NCBI GenBank assembly: GCA_904063045.1
Contig: CAJFCJ010000004.1
Location: 2,432,496-2,496,495, forward strand
Length of the DNA stretch: 64,000 nt
DNA from: Dimorphilus gyrociliatus
Lineage: Eukaryota; Annelida; Polychaeta; Dinophilidae
Direction: 5' to 3'
A program made the translations under genes and the position numbers. How positions within the stretch are numbered: the first letter of the stretch is position 1; each line of letters begins with the position of its first letter. This document shows, piece by piece, positions 48,479 to 62,500 of the stretch. The notes beneath the pieces were generated by a model. The model saw only the letters and a program-made list of their open reading frames with translations, was not told the origin of the DNA and ran no database searches.

Positions 48479-49656
48479 ATGTTCTACCACAGTTCAACCA
48501 GCGCAGCTTTGTCTCGCGACGATTATAGAAGAACTTTTCCGAAACAAGACTCTACCAATTCAAGAGATTCATACCAGACTCCACAAGATGTCGCTTATAT
48601 GGTGAAAAAGATTCGAGCGGAAAAAAAATCGACAGATGGCATAAAAGAGCCATTACCAAGAGCCAAAGTGAGCGGCGGCAGCCGGGAGATAAATTTCAAC
48701 GATATGACAAGCGAAACAGAGGGAGGGGAGAGACCTCTTATCTACTACCCTACTCTTTCAACTCCTCTACCGGATCCGTATACAATCTTAAGAGCTAAAC
48801 AACTCAATAAAAGGGTCATAGTGAACGTTGGAGGGGTGAAACACGAAATGTTATGGAAAACTCTCGATCGTATGCCGCACACTCGTCTCGGTAGATTAAA
48901 GTATGCTAATACTCACGATGCAATAATGGAATTGTGCGACGATTACAGTATTGTGGATATGGAATTTTTCTTTGACAGACACCCCAGGAGTTTTGCCTCT
49001 ATTGTCAATTTCTATAGGACTGGTAAACTACATTTAGTTGATGACATCTGCGTACTAAGCTTCAGGTTAGTGATACTTGCCAGTATTCTTCTTATCTTTT
49101 TTACGATACCCGCAAAAAAACGCCGACATTGTATAAGGTCAACAGTAAAGTATACTTTATCTACGATAACTTTGTATACTCTTTAAACTTAGTAAGTTAC
49201 AAATGAAATTGTACCCTATGACTTAACTACAACGTGTACAAGACACGTTTACGAGTATAAGCTCAGTTAGAAGTTTGCGAGTAGAAGTATAGGTGCAACG
49301 CATACAGATATAACAGACACTCACTGACACACATATGCATATTTCGTTAAATTTATGTAATATTTAGCTATTTAACGTCATAGTTTTATATATAAATTGC
49401 TCCACACTGCAATTGATTTACTAGTATATATATACACAACAAACTTCTCTAAAACATGATAATTATAGCCTATAACTTTTTGTTCAAGGTAAGTATTTCT
49501 CTAGTAAAAAGAATCAATGAAGTTTTACAGCTGTAAATGTTAAAAAAAAAAAAAAAAGAACAAAAATTCCATCAAAAACTTATTTTGTTTGTTTGATTCG
49601 AGAAATGGTGTTTTTTTTTTTTTTTTTTTTAAAAAAAAGTGAGAAAGAAAAGAATT

Positions 49657-49704
<48 letters not shown>

Positions 49705-49903
49705 AAAGTGGAATTATTTTTCAAGTCTCGAATACTATAAACATTAATTAATCGATGACATGTATGACATAAACATATGCTTTTCGTATCTGATTTGTAC
49801 ATTGATTGTTAAGCTTGAAGAAGAAAAACAGCAAAAAAAAAAAAACACTTAAGAGTTTTTATTAAGTTAAAAGAATGATAAAGAAGGAAAGCTGTCTCTT
49901 AAT

Positions 49904-49937
<34 letters not shown>

Positions 49938-51585
49938 ATGAAAAAATACAAAGAGAGAAAACTAAGCAAAAAAAAATTCAAAAAAAAAAAAAATAATTGC
50001 AACTTTAATTAGAAAGAAAAACTCGTCGGGAGCCTTTTCACTCGTAAAATCTTTGCTAAAGGAATATAGCATGACATAATGAGAGGTAAGGTAATTGAAG
50101 CAAAACCTAGAAATTAGAATTTCGTTGCCTCTCCATAGTTACTCTAATCCAACACCTTTAGTCACATGACTATATATTATAATCATCAAAAAGAAAAGAT
50201 TTTTTTTTGTTTTTTTTTTTTTTTGTTTCCATTGGTTACACCTTTCGACATCGAGAGAGCATTCTCTTCTTTTTTTACTATTATGATTTCCTTGCTTGAA
50301 AGAGCTAAAAAAGAAAAAATAAACCGAAATTATTGCCATATGCTCGTTAGAGAAGATTCTTATCAAAGAAAAGAAAAGATAAAAAAAACTAGTGTAGAAA
50401 GTGTTCAGAAATGACTACATAAAAATGATATGTTGAGAGGATATTATCCCTCCTTTTTCTTCCTTTATTTTGAAAATAACAACTGGATTAAAAAGAATAT
50501 AATGAAGGGAGAAAGGAAGATAATAATAAGAGAAAACATATAAGAGATTAATGAATTTAAAGTAATCACGACTGTCGTGATTTTCAATTCGAACACGATT
50601 ATATATTCTTCAAAGAATGATATCTCTGATGTAAATTTCTTATTGAAAAAAGAATTCATCTTAAATTCTATGAAAAACATAGAACTATTTCTTATTCTTT
50701 CTTTTATCATTTCAATCAGAATAAAGATTTCCTATTACATATTTAATTATCCGTATCCTTTCAATTTGTTTTACGTACAGCGATGATCTTGAATATTGGG
50801 GCATAGACGAATTATTTTTGGAATCTTGCTGCCAGAATCGTTTTCATCAGCGAAAGGAACATATTTTTGAAGAAATGAGAAAAGAGGCGGAAACTTTAAA
50901 TGCTAGAGAAGAAGAAACTTTTGGAACAGGCATTTGCTCAAAATGGCGCCAAAAAGTCTGGGATCTATTAGAAAAACCTCAGACATCGACAGCAGCTAGG
51001 GTAAGTTTGCGAGAGATGGGTATTGATTATTATCAGGAATCTCGCTTGGTAAATTAATCTTTTTCCCTTTTCAACTCGTAAAACGGTTAATTTACGCATG
51101 AAAAATGTTGATTTACGTTTCGTGCAAAAGAGATTCCCTAGTTATTCAATGGTTATGCTTTTATTTCCATTTTCCCTTCATATATATATAAATATATAAA
51201 GTTTGAAAATGTTGATTTTTAACCAAATTCAATAAAGTTTAAAAAATTCCCATTAATTAATTTTTTTTTTAAAAAAACAAAGAAAGTGAAAAAAGTATCA
51301 GTTAAAAGTCAACTTGACAAACTATACGTTTATATTAAATTATTCTATAAATGTAAATAGGCTAAAACCATTGGTTAATTGATATCTAATCGCATTTTTT
51401 AATTTTATTTCTATTTTCACTTCGTGCACTTGATAGTAATTAGAGGCAAAAAATTTCACTCTTGGTTAGCTTCGCATAGTTCTCTCTCTATACATATATA
51501 TGTATATGTATCATATATATAAAGAAACCCAAGAATTCACACACACATATATATATATGTATATATACATGCACTATATACATAT

Positions 51586-51628
<43 letters not shown>

Positions 51629-52258
51629 CAGCTCTAAATTGAATGCCAGCCTATTACTATTATTATTATTCTTTCATTAATAAATTTTCAGCTGAATGTT
51701 ATTTATTCTTCCTCATAGAAAACAATTAAAACGACCTTAGATATTAATAAAAGAAAAGTTTATAGTCTTGTTATTTAAAACCTATTAGCTTCAGAAATCA
51801 CAACCGCCACTACCGCAAACCACAACCAAAAAAAATAGTCAGATTATAAATGCAGTTTTCTAAAAGTTTATACTCCTATAGATTTTTTTTTAGCCGGGAG
51901 AAGCTTAATCTAACTGAGAGGTATATCCTTTCCCTCTTCCCCAGTCCTACTCCCTTTTAAAAATATACCGTAAATGTTACTAGCATATTTTTCAAATCAG
52001 TATAAATCTCATAAGAGTTCTCTTAAGCTACTTTTAGCAATCTGATCCTAAATCACTATACTAAATCATTTCTTTTTTCAAGATAGGTTTTACCTATATT
52101 TCATATTTTAATATAGTTTCTACAAATTCAATTGATATGAAATTGGAGATAATAAAAAATAGCGCAGTTGAGTAGGTAAGAAAAACAAGCTATCTTAGAG
52201 AAGAGCGAGAAAGGAGGAGAGTTGAGAGAGAGAGAGGGGGGGAGGGGAGAGGCGAATA

Positions 52259-52293
<35 letters not shown>

Positions 52294-55200
52294 TAGATAG
52301 ATAGATAGACTTATAGATAGAAGGGGGAAAAACAGAATAGGATACATAAAGAGGAGTGGGTAAATAAAGAAATAGATAGAAAGAGTAGGAATGGGAAAAA
52401 AGGCCAAAAAAAAGGAAAATCTACTGATTTAATTACGTTCAAATTTATACTTTTTTATTTGTTAGGGAAAATGTCAAATTGGAAAAGATTAGATTTGGTT
52501 TTGATAAGAGGGGGCGGGGAAATAAAAAAAAGGGAATCGTAAGGGTAGAGGGAAAAAATTTACTGATTCGTAAATGGCTTGTAATATACACAGTATATAT
52601 AAGATGTACACGCATTCCTAGCAAAAAATATATAGCTAAGGAAAACACCCAAACTATGCTCCATAATCTAACTACTATGCAAATATACAACTAGCGAGCA
52701 CATAAAAACAGCAACACCCATCCCAGAGCTACAGTAAACAGATAAATTTTTTAGATAAAAATGTGCACGTTTTACTGTGTAGTGTTTAGCCTGCTAAATT
52801 TTAATTCAGGGTAAATGCCCTACACCAGCATGGATTCGTTTAAAGCAGGTATACCCACATTGTAGTCGTTTGTGGCATGAAATAACAAACATCTCCTAAT
52901 AGATTTTATGCTTTAATTTTTTTCTCTCTCTCTGTCAACTTGAACCGACATAAATATATATAAATTATAATTTAACCTTTCCCTAACCATTTAACCACCG
53001 ATTCATTTATTCATTCATTCATTCATTCATTCGTCCATCATCCATCCATCTCTTCTCTGTTCTCTATCCTCTCGTTTAATCTGTCCTTTGTCCTTCGGAA
53101 ACAAACAAAAAGTTTCCAAAGTAACAATAAGAATAACAACAATAATTCTATACAAAAAAGGCATAATAGACGTAAAATATAATATAAATGTATATATATT
53201 TATATAATAGAATAATTAAACGCGATTTAGCATTCGCCATTCAGCTTAGTTCACTCGATAAAAGAGTCAGTGATGACTGAGGTCGGGATAGCAGGAAATA
53301 CTGTAATCCCTGACCTTTTCCTCGTTCCATACATATTGTAGGAACGAAATTCAATTGCCCCTATACCATCTCTGCCGATAAGTCTCTATAATGGCATGCC
53401 TACATACAGTAATAAGAATCTAATCAAGTTGATTTCAGAATGTTACTATTGGCATAAAATCTTGTTGCAATTAAGTGGGAATGGTTAGAGCTGCAACAGT
53501 CACTGATTAAATGTTGTTACACTCCACTCGATTTCTTTTTGCAAACAAAAATTCTGCTGACAAAATAAAAACAAAAACAAAAAAACTAATCTACTGTATT
53601 CAGGTGCTGGCCATCATCTCCGTTTTCTTCATACTCGTCTCTACAGTCGCCTTGACCCTGAACACAATACCGCAATTTCAAGTAAAAGACGAAAGCGCTC
53701 AAACTACATCATCGCCATTTAATGTGACAACGAAACCTGCAAACAACACTTACAAGGAAAAATGTATAGAGCATCCCAGCTTCTTTACGATCGAAGCAAT
53801 TTGCATAGCTTGGTTTACACTTGAATACGTTCTGAGGTTCTGGGCGTCGCCCAACAAGTGGAAATTCTTTAAAGGACCGCTTAACATTATCGATCTACTA
53901 GCAATTTTACCATTTTACATTTCACTCGGACTAGTTGAATCAAACAAGTCGACAGAGCAGTTCCACAACGTCAGACGTGTAGTGCAAATTTTTAGAATTA
54001 TGAGAATATTACGAATATTAAAGCTAGCTAGACACTCAACTGGCCTACAATCGTTAGGATACACATTACAGCGTAGCTATAAAGAGCTAGGTTTATTGAT
54101 GATGTTTCTAGCGATTGGGGTGTTAGTTTTCTCAAGTTTAGCTTACTTTGCTGAGAAGGACGAGGTTGGATCGAAGTTCCGTAGCATACCAGAGACATTT
54201 TGGTGGGCAGCTATTACAATGACAACCGTCGGCTACGGCGATATTTATCCAAAGACATTTTTCGGAAAACTTATAGGGGGTGTGTGCTGCATTTGCGGTG
54301 TATTGGTTATAGCTCTACCCATTCCCATCATTGTCAACAACTTTGCAGAATTTTACAAAGATCAGATGAGACGCGAAAAGGCGTTGAAAAGGCGAGAAGC
54401 GTTGGAAAGAGCTAAGCGTAATGGTTCAATTGTCTCGTTTCATTCAGTAAATTTGAGAGATGCCTTAGCTCGAAGTGCCGAAATGCTGGACGATAGGAAA
54501 CCTTCCAAGCAAAATAGCGTACAATTATCAGTTCCGCTCATGAGACAGGCCAAAGACTGCGTTAGTCTTCCAGGAGAGACGTTCGATCAAAGTCAACACA
54601 ACCTATTGGAAGTAGATCAAGAATCGCTTAGAAGAATGACTTGCTCCCAGCCCATGCTTTCTCAGGTACTTTAGTAATAATAGTTAACTTATTTCTTATG
54701 TTTGCCGCCGTTAATATTTACTAAAAACTTCATATTTACAAGTCAATCTAGAAAAAAATTAGTGTTTAATCTTTCCGTTAACAAAGTACGTTAAAGTGCC
54801 TGATCGATTACAGAGTAATAGCTAAAGATTTAGATAAACTTAACCTTCTTTGAGATCGACTATTCTAAACCGTTTTTTCTAAATGGTTCTAGAGGCTACG
54901 CTAATGGCCGCTTAGGACTATCTCTCTTATCAACACTTCAACAATTTACTAACCGTACAATGTGTATAGTAAATTAGGTCTAATTCAACTGTCCCTTTAT
55001 GTCCATACGCTTCCATGAAAAAAAACAGAATATCGATTCACCCTTCCAAACTACTTCCCTTGACGAAGTGGCTGAACCAAATAGAGAGGCTTTTAGAAGC
55101 ACTTCCGTCGGAAATTTAACTGGCCAGTTAAAATCTGCACTTAAACATCATCATACATCGCCTGTCCCGGTCAAAGGTCGACCCAGATTTGCGGAAAAAG

Positions 55201-58200
55201 TAAGATATATTAGTCAACGGGTTGTCTTTTGTAAGTGAATATTGTGGTAAAATTTTGTAGTGATATTTTTATCAAGTTGAGAATTTGAAGAGAAGAGAAG
55301 AGAAAGGAAGAGAGAGAGAGATGAGATATTTTCAAAAATCTCTCTATGCAATAGCATTTGCTCTTTATTGATATTAACTTCTTTAAGAGTAATAAATATA
55401 GATTGGGTATACCTAATTAAAATATAGACTATTTACAATAATTGAACACTTTATTCAAACAAAACATTGTTATTGAAAGCTTTCAATCAAGAAAAATGAT
55501 GTAAACATATTGTTGATGGCAAACAATAGCAAACTACAAAAGATAATTTAAGCAACGAAAGCTAATATGCAAATGAATCCCTCCTCGATAAACGCCTAAA
55601 AAACAATTCAATATTAAATATTGACTTTATAGGACTACATGTATATATTATTTTATAATATTATATAAATAACATGATTACATCCTTCGTATTAGTTTAC
55701 ATTTAACAATAGACATTTTCCTTACTTATTTTCTTATCGTTAGAAGGGCCATTACTGCAATGTCAGACTTAATTTATCGTCTCTATTATTACAGATTATT
55801 GCAGTAGTACATTTACATTCTATAGTTGAATATAAAGATATTGAAATGAAATTGTTAAAGATATGAAATAATAGACGCATTTTCCTTAAATGAAATTATC
55901 TTGTTGAAAGACCGATTTATACAAAAATCCTTAACAAAAGAATAGAATATATCTGTTTTGTTCTACCTTTTTTTTTTGTTTTAGATGTCGTTATATTTGC
56001 TTTATTGTACAAACGGTGTACATGTTTACTTAAACGAAACGTCTAATTTGCATACGCGTCTTTCTCGTTATCTCTTTAAAAAAATTAATCAGTTAATCCT
56101 AGGATTATTACAAAACTAATCTTTCTATTTTGTTTTGTTTCTCTCTATCGTAACTGCTTTAGTCGAATGAAAATGATGTTTTAATGAAAGTGAAGAATAT
56201 TATTATTATATATCTTAATTTAGAATATGTTAATTAAGCATTTAAATCGAAATATTTAATCGATTTTCTCTTTTTTCTTTTGTGTTTCTATAAAAAAAAA
56301 ACAACAGAAAGCAAAATCGGAAGATGCCAATGACTTTACGGAACAAAAGTTTAAATTTCCACTGAAAAAAACATCCTCAGGAAACTCAAATACAGGGAAA
56401 AAGTTGGCAAATTACAAAAATCTTAACAAGTCCCACAACGGTTTGTAATTATAAAACAATGGAATATTTTTTATATTTTAATTTTTTGGTGGTTTGCAAC
56501 GCCATCTATTCCATATATATTCTATTATCTATCCATCTATATACTGTATAGTTGTATACTTGTATCATAATTCGTCTATGATTCATCGAGAAGTTGATTG
56601 AATTTCTGTCGGGCAACTGTCACATTTATTAAATTACGATCGTAATTATCAAACAGTATTTGTTGATTAATCCACTACATATAGGTGGCGCTTTTAGCGA
56701 ATAATATGAGTTAGATAACAGAGAGAGGGAGAGAAATAAGGAAAGATTAAGTTGAGCAGAAAGGAAAAATAGAAACAAAAGAAAAGGAAAGAAAGAAAGA
56801 AAGAGACTTGCGAGGAAGACTAAACTAAATTAGTAAGGCTGTCAGGGGAAAAAGGGGAAAAGAATTGAGAAAAAAGGAAATGTATCAATAAAAACAATAA
56901 TACGAATATATATGTAAATAATAATTAAAAGGGAAAGAAGATGTATTCCATTAAAATAGATATACATTCAATAAACATTAGTTAAAAGAAATGTATTATT
57001 TTCTTTTTATATTTAGTTCATTATAGCTTTTTTCTTTCATTTGTTAAAGAAAATTAGTATTCGAATAGCGTAATTTATTAATGGCCTAATGCATGGCAAC
57101 TAATTCCCCCTAGATTTTACGGATGCATCTGATTAAAAGATGTATATTCTAGTAAGTTGTTGTATATAGCAGATGCAAACCTGGACGAGAATAATGCATG
57201 AAATGAAGCACCGCACAAAAAATATATTTAAACGTTTCTAAGGTATCTTTATTTATATTTCTCTTTTGTTTGTTTGTTTGTTTGTTTGTTTGTTTGTTTG
57301 TTAATCTCTTCTTTAAGAGTAATCAATTCCTATTCTACAAAACGAGGAGAAAAGAGTAAGAGAGTTTAAAATGTATAAGGAAGAGAAAAGTAAGCATGAT
57401 TATTGTTGTAGCCTGTTTAACAGCATGCATAAGTAAATAAATTATATTAGAACTAATAGAAGAAAATAATTTTAGATATTAATTTTTCATCATTTCCGAT
57501 TTTTGTTATTAGAAAATATAAGATAACTTTATTAAAATACTAATTCTATAAATAGATTAAAAGAAATAATATATATATGTAGTATATTTTTAAAATTATA
57601 CCATTAATTAAAGAGAGAAAGAGAGAATGAGTGAGAGAAGGAGAGAAATTCTAGTCTAGCTCAATGCATAATGACAATAATGAGCTAATTAATTATGTTG
57701 TATTTCTATAAATACAATTATATTTCGTACTTGAAGTTATCTATTTACGTCGATTTGTTTATGTTATGTGGCTTTCTTCAATTTTTCTTCTCCTTCTTCT
57801 TGTTTTATTTCGTTGAAGATTTAAAAGATAAAAAGAAAACAAAATGGAGAATGCAATAAATGTAATAATAACAAGTTTTTTTTTAATAAAGTGTACTTTC
57901 CTTTGAGTTTCTATCCTTAAAAATTAAAAAAAAAAAACCAAATTACTCCTCTTCAACTTTTGTTTCTCTTCTTTTCAGGTAAAAGAAACAAATTTAATTC
58001 AAATATACTGAAAAATGCTGACAATCAACTTCTACCTATTAAGTATAATAGTTCAAAGATGCATCGAAGTAAAAGTGATGTATTAAATAAAGATGAAATG
58101 GAAACATTATTAAAACCACCTGCCGAGTTTTTGCCTCAAAGAAAGAAAGGAATTTTTAGATATTTACCAAAAAGCTTCTCAAAAGTTAGCCGAAATGGAG

Positions 58201-58301
58201 AATCTCTAGAAATGAATATTGTTGAAGATCCCAATATGTCTGCTGATTGTTTTGATCACGATCAAATTGACTATATTGACGATTCTCCAGCCCCAACTTG
58301 A
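48479..58301 (+). CDS. Shab: voltage-gated potassium channel, Kv2/Shab type, about 831 aa
   Basis: Six exons: 48479-49065, 50781-51000, 53604-54665, 55029-55199, 56308-56440, 57979-58301; 2496 nt, phases consistent. After about 110 divergent residues comes the T1 tetramerisation domain ([40 protein letters not shown]), then [12 protein letters not shown] and WDLLEKP, then S1 near residue 270. S4 near 393 has the Arg ladder [14 protein letters not shown]. The pore carries TMTTVGYGD (about 476) and S6 carries [11 protein letters not shown]. The post-S6 helix [20 protein letters not shown] is diagnostic of Kv2. Such channels conduct delayed-rectifier K+ current in neurons and muscle. The roughly 300-residue C-terminal tail is poorly conserved and Ser-rich. 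Introns 1 and 2 (1.7 and 2.6 kb) and later ones (up to 1.5 kb) are far larger than those of other genes in the window. Confidence 0.95.
49066..50780 (+). other. Kv2 intron 1
   Basis: Contains several poly(A)/poly(T) runs, including a T-run/A-run pair at about 49,612-49,638 that could form a hairpin, and GAAA and GA microsatellites (49,661-49,703 and about 49,907-49,936). No exon is seen. Confidence 0.6.
51001..53603 (+). other. Kv2 intron 2
   Basis: A 2.6-kb intron with a long (TA)n run (about 51,587-51,626), GA and GATA runs (52,261-52,318) and ATTC units near 53,003-53,032. No exon is seen. Confidence 0.6.
56498..56512 (-). promoter_or_regulatory. CTCF-like core in Kv2 intron (minus strand GGAATAGATGGCGTT)
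   Basis: Core TAGATGGCG matches; the 5' part is weak. A second site lies 170 bp downstream. Confidence 0.3.
56681..56695 (+). promoter_or_regulatory. CTCF-like core in Kv2 intron (ATAGGTGGCGCTTTT)
   Basis: Core TAGGTGGCGC matches well. It is in the opposite orientation to the site at 56,498. Confidence 0.35.
57264..57302 (+). repeat. (GTTT)n microsatellite in Kv2 intron
   Basis: About nine uninterrupted GTTT units in the intron before the last Kv2 exon. Confidence 0.85.
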
Positions 58302-59065
58302 CATTCCAATGTAGTGGATCCCTCAAAGTGGACACAAATATTTTAGGCAATCTATAGAGACATTACACAAGCAAACAAAACACGTTCAATTTTACTTGCC
58401 TAATATACTTATTGAATTTCAATTTAGTTCATCTAAGAGGACATTATCATACTCTTAACCTTGCCAAATTATGCTCAGTTCGAGACTTGGTTCAGAGTCT
58501 CAATTCGCTTGCTCTCCTCACGTGTCAACGTTTTATTATTATTGACTATAAGAAGCCTCATTTACATAAAGAGAATCTTTTGAAGAATAAAAGTTTATCA
58601 GATAAAACTCGGAAGAAAAATGATAAATTGATTCTGGGATTTTTTCTCAAAAAGTTAACAAGAATAATAATAATTATTAATAGTTAATTATTAATAATTT
58701 TATTGTCTAACAAGACAAACTTTTCTTCACCTTCAAATATTCATATAAGAAAATTATGCTAAATTATACAAACAAAAATGTACAAGAAACTTTCTACGCT
58801 TTTTCTTTTCCATGCATAGCAGAAAAAAGGGAAACTTTTAACATAACTATATAGGCTTATATTTTTTGAAAAACTGATTTTATTTGTGCCAAGACTTGCT
58901 AACGCATGTAAAAAAAACAAAGAAATGAAAAAAAAAAAATAGAGAAGTTAAGATCTATTATTTTAAAAGTAAATAATTAATAATAAACATTAAAGTATTC
59001 AATGTAAATCTTCATGTGCTAGCTGTATAATATAACTATTATGAAATATATTGTTTCTTTATATC

Positions 59066-59098
<33 letters not shown>

Positions 59099-59563
59099 TC
59101 TGTTTTGCTCAAGCTTGTCATTCTGATCATTTTGTGGTAGAAAAAGTGCTCTTACTAATAAAAAGGCTCTTTACCAATCAAAAAAACACAAGAGAAACAA
59201 TTTTTAATAAATTAAACTAATTATTAATGAATACAGAAATTTCAAAAAATATGATATTAGAACAATAAACAAAGCGAAAAAAGAAAAAAAAGAAGATCTG
59301 CTTAAATCACTTCCCAATTTTTTTGTATTCAATAATAAATAAATATTCCTTCTTATTTAATTTTCTAATATTTCATATATGTATTAATTATATAGGACAG
59401 CATTATCATCATTTTTATTTATTCAAAAGTGCATTTACATTCTTTTTATTTAATTTTTTTTTTGAAAGTGTTGAAAATTCAAAAGTTGCATTTACTTTAC
59501 CAAGGTAGTTGGCGGCTAGCCTGTTTAACAAATCATTAATTTTCTAATAGTAAAATATGTTTG
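58302..59563. other. convergent 3' region between Kv2 and the mucin-like gene
   Basis: AT-rich 3' UTR-like sequence with a (TA)n run near 59,066-59,091. No gene is supported; the Lys-rich frame at 58,412-58,687 lacks family features. Confidence 0.45.
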
Positions 59564-62500
59564 CTACTTATTACCTGAACAAGATTTACAGTTACACTGT
59601 TCAAATTGAATAATTTGCATCGATTCACTCTTTCCTTCGCAATCAAATTCAATATTAACTAATTTCCCCTTACCACTACAACATTTACAATCTCTTTGAT
59701 GAGCTATTAAAGTGTCCCGATAAAATATTTGAGGTCTATCCATTGAATTACACTGTCCTTCACAATATGACAATCTCTCTTCTTTTACAGAAATACATTT
59801 AGTATTTGGAAAAGTAGGATGATTAATTGTTAGTTTCTCCGTTTTCTCTTTCAACTTACATTCCGTACCATTATCTTTTATAGAAATTACCATTTTTAGG
59901 AAAACATATGTTAATATTATTGGTTATGGAATTTGTAAATCACTTACCAGGTTTCTTTTCGCAAGAGCAGCATTTTTCTTTGTTAATTACCTTTACTTCG
60001 TTCTTTATAAAAAAGAAAAGAAAAAATGTTAAAATTTATTATAAAATATTTCAAATTTATCAACTGACTGTTTGACAAATGCATTCTTCACTTTTGTTAT
60101 AATGTTCCAGTTTGTTATTAATACACTTATAGTAAATACATTTATCCTTTTCATCATCCCATTGCTCCCTTAGCTATAAGAAATTTTTTTATGTTAATTA
60201 TTATTCTATTTCAATATATAAATATTATTAAGAAATTCAATTCGTACTTTTCCATTTTTATAACATTCACTACATTTATCAATTTCTACACAATTGTTCA
60301 AGTGATCTCTATAATATCCTTTTTTACATATGCAACTATCAGGTTTTGTTGGATTAAGGCAGGATCCGTTCAACCTTGATGTATTATTGCATGAAAATTC
60401 ACAACTTTCTTCTGGATTTAGATGCTCATTCTCTGAACAAGGAACAGTTGTTGTTGATGGGATAGTTGGTGTTGTGGTACAAAGTACATCTTCATTACAT
60501 TTCCTCTGCTCAGCTTGTTTACCTGGACACTCTTTACCATTACATTGAGGTTTTGGCTTATTACAATTTCTAGTCCTTGTTTGAAATCCTCCACCACAAG
60601 ATAAAGAACACTCAGACCAACTAGACCAAACAGACCATTGACCATTTACTAATCAGGTTTAAAAAGAACAATAACTTAATAAAATCTGATCATTTACAAA
60701 AGTAATGCTGACAACAGTGCTGACAGCCTTATTTACAATGCCAACTTAATCATACTCACTATTTCTATTGTCCTTCTCAATGCATATTACAGTATCTATA
60801 TTGCAGTAGCAATTTTCACACATTGTATCATTTACAGATTCCTTATCATTATAAATATTTCCCATGTAGTCATGGCAAACTGGACATTCCTTATTTTTAC
60901 AGGAATCTTTCTCTTCTCTATCACCAATACATTTCTGTCCATTTCCATACTTTTGTGGGTTGTTAGGCTCTCTAGTTCTTATTTTTGTACCTTCTCCACA
61001 TTCTGAACTGCAATTTGACCATTCAGACCAATTGGACCATTTGCAATTGCAATCTTTTTCGACACAGTCTTTCTTTCCTTCCTTGCATATACTGGAGAAA
61101 AATAAGAAAGAATGCAATAAATATAGACACAGTAAAAGGTGTGACAAAAGGAAAATTAATCTTGATTTATGAAAAACGGATACGACAGAAAACGTCCCCA
61201 AATTCATGATTTAATCCTAACCCTAACCTAGCCCTTGTCTCTCCTTAACCTTTTTGATTGCTCCTAACCCTTAGATGGAACCCCCCCTAACTATAAATCA
61301 AAAGCTACTTTACCCCTCCTAACCATTTTTCAATCCGAAATGTTGCTTTCAAAAATCTCATTTGGGGACGTTTTCTGTCGGCCCCATGAAAAACAATAGG
61401 ATACTCATTTTCTTTGTTACTTTTCGCTACTTTTTGGATTAATAACAAATAAATCCATCAATTTTCACCTACCATTCAAGACAAGGGTTTCCTGTTGGAA
61501 TAACAGATCCAGTACTATATCTTTTCCCATCAATATTACACTGGCATAAATTTGGTTCAACACATTCATTCCTGTCATTTAAGACTGTACCATTTCTACA
61601 TTTACACCCTGGTTCACATACTTCTGGTTCAACACAACTATCGACACTTTTCAAACTGGCACATGAGCTGGGACAGTGCAAATATTTTTGGCAGTCTGAG
61701 ATCCAAATTTTGTTATGTGAACAGTTTTCATGACAAGGTTTGTCATTACAAGACTCCATCTGAATGTCTGTACCATTACATTCCTTACCTATTATTAAAA
61801 TAAATAAAAAGAAATAACCAAATGAAATATTTGTTTGGTAAACAAAAAAACCTCCATGGGTAGCAGGTGGATTGTTTGCATTTCTTGTTCGGTTTCTAGT
61901 CCCTCCATCACATTCAGCACTACACTTACTCCATTCCATCCAATTTGACCACTGACAATCCACAGGACAATCAAATGTATTACACCAGTCTACTTCAAAA
62001 CTCTTCCCACTACACTTTTTGCCCAATCCTACTGAAGGTATCATAATTCTTGTTCGATTTCTTTTACCCTTCCCACATGTTTCTGAGCATTCAGTCCAAT
62101 CTGACCAATCTTTCCACGTACAATCTTTATCACAATCCTTTAAGTTACATTTTAACTCAAACTTTGAGTTGCAGGAGCTAAAAACAAATATTATACTAAA
62201 TAAAAAAAAAAAGCTAACATTTACCAAGTGCTACAATTTACATGTAACAAAACACCTGCTTCAATTTTGTCATTTAAAAATACTAATTCGTCAAATCTCG
62301 AAACTCCTGTTCAAAATCAAAAGCAGATAAACTCAGCATATATTATCAAAACAACACATCATACCTTTTTGTTCATCCTTTTCAATCCAACCAACTGCTA
62401 CATTTTCTACTGGCTCGAATTTCAACTCTTCCCTAATTGTCACTCCATCAATATTACATTTATTAAAATCAGGCACAGTAGAACTCAGGGAAGACTCTAA

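Noticed and set aside
61215-61233. CCTAACCCTAACC as an interstitial telomere remnant
   Set aside because: It lies wholly inside the MITE and is too short and imperfect to indicate a telomere fusion.
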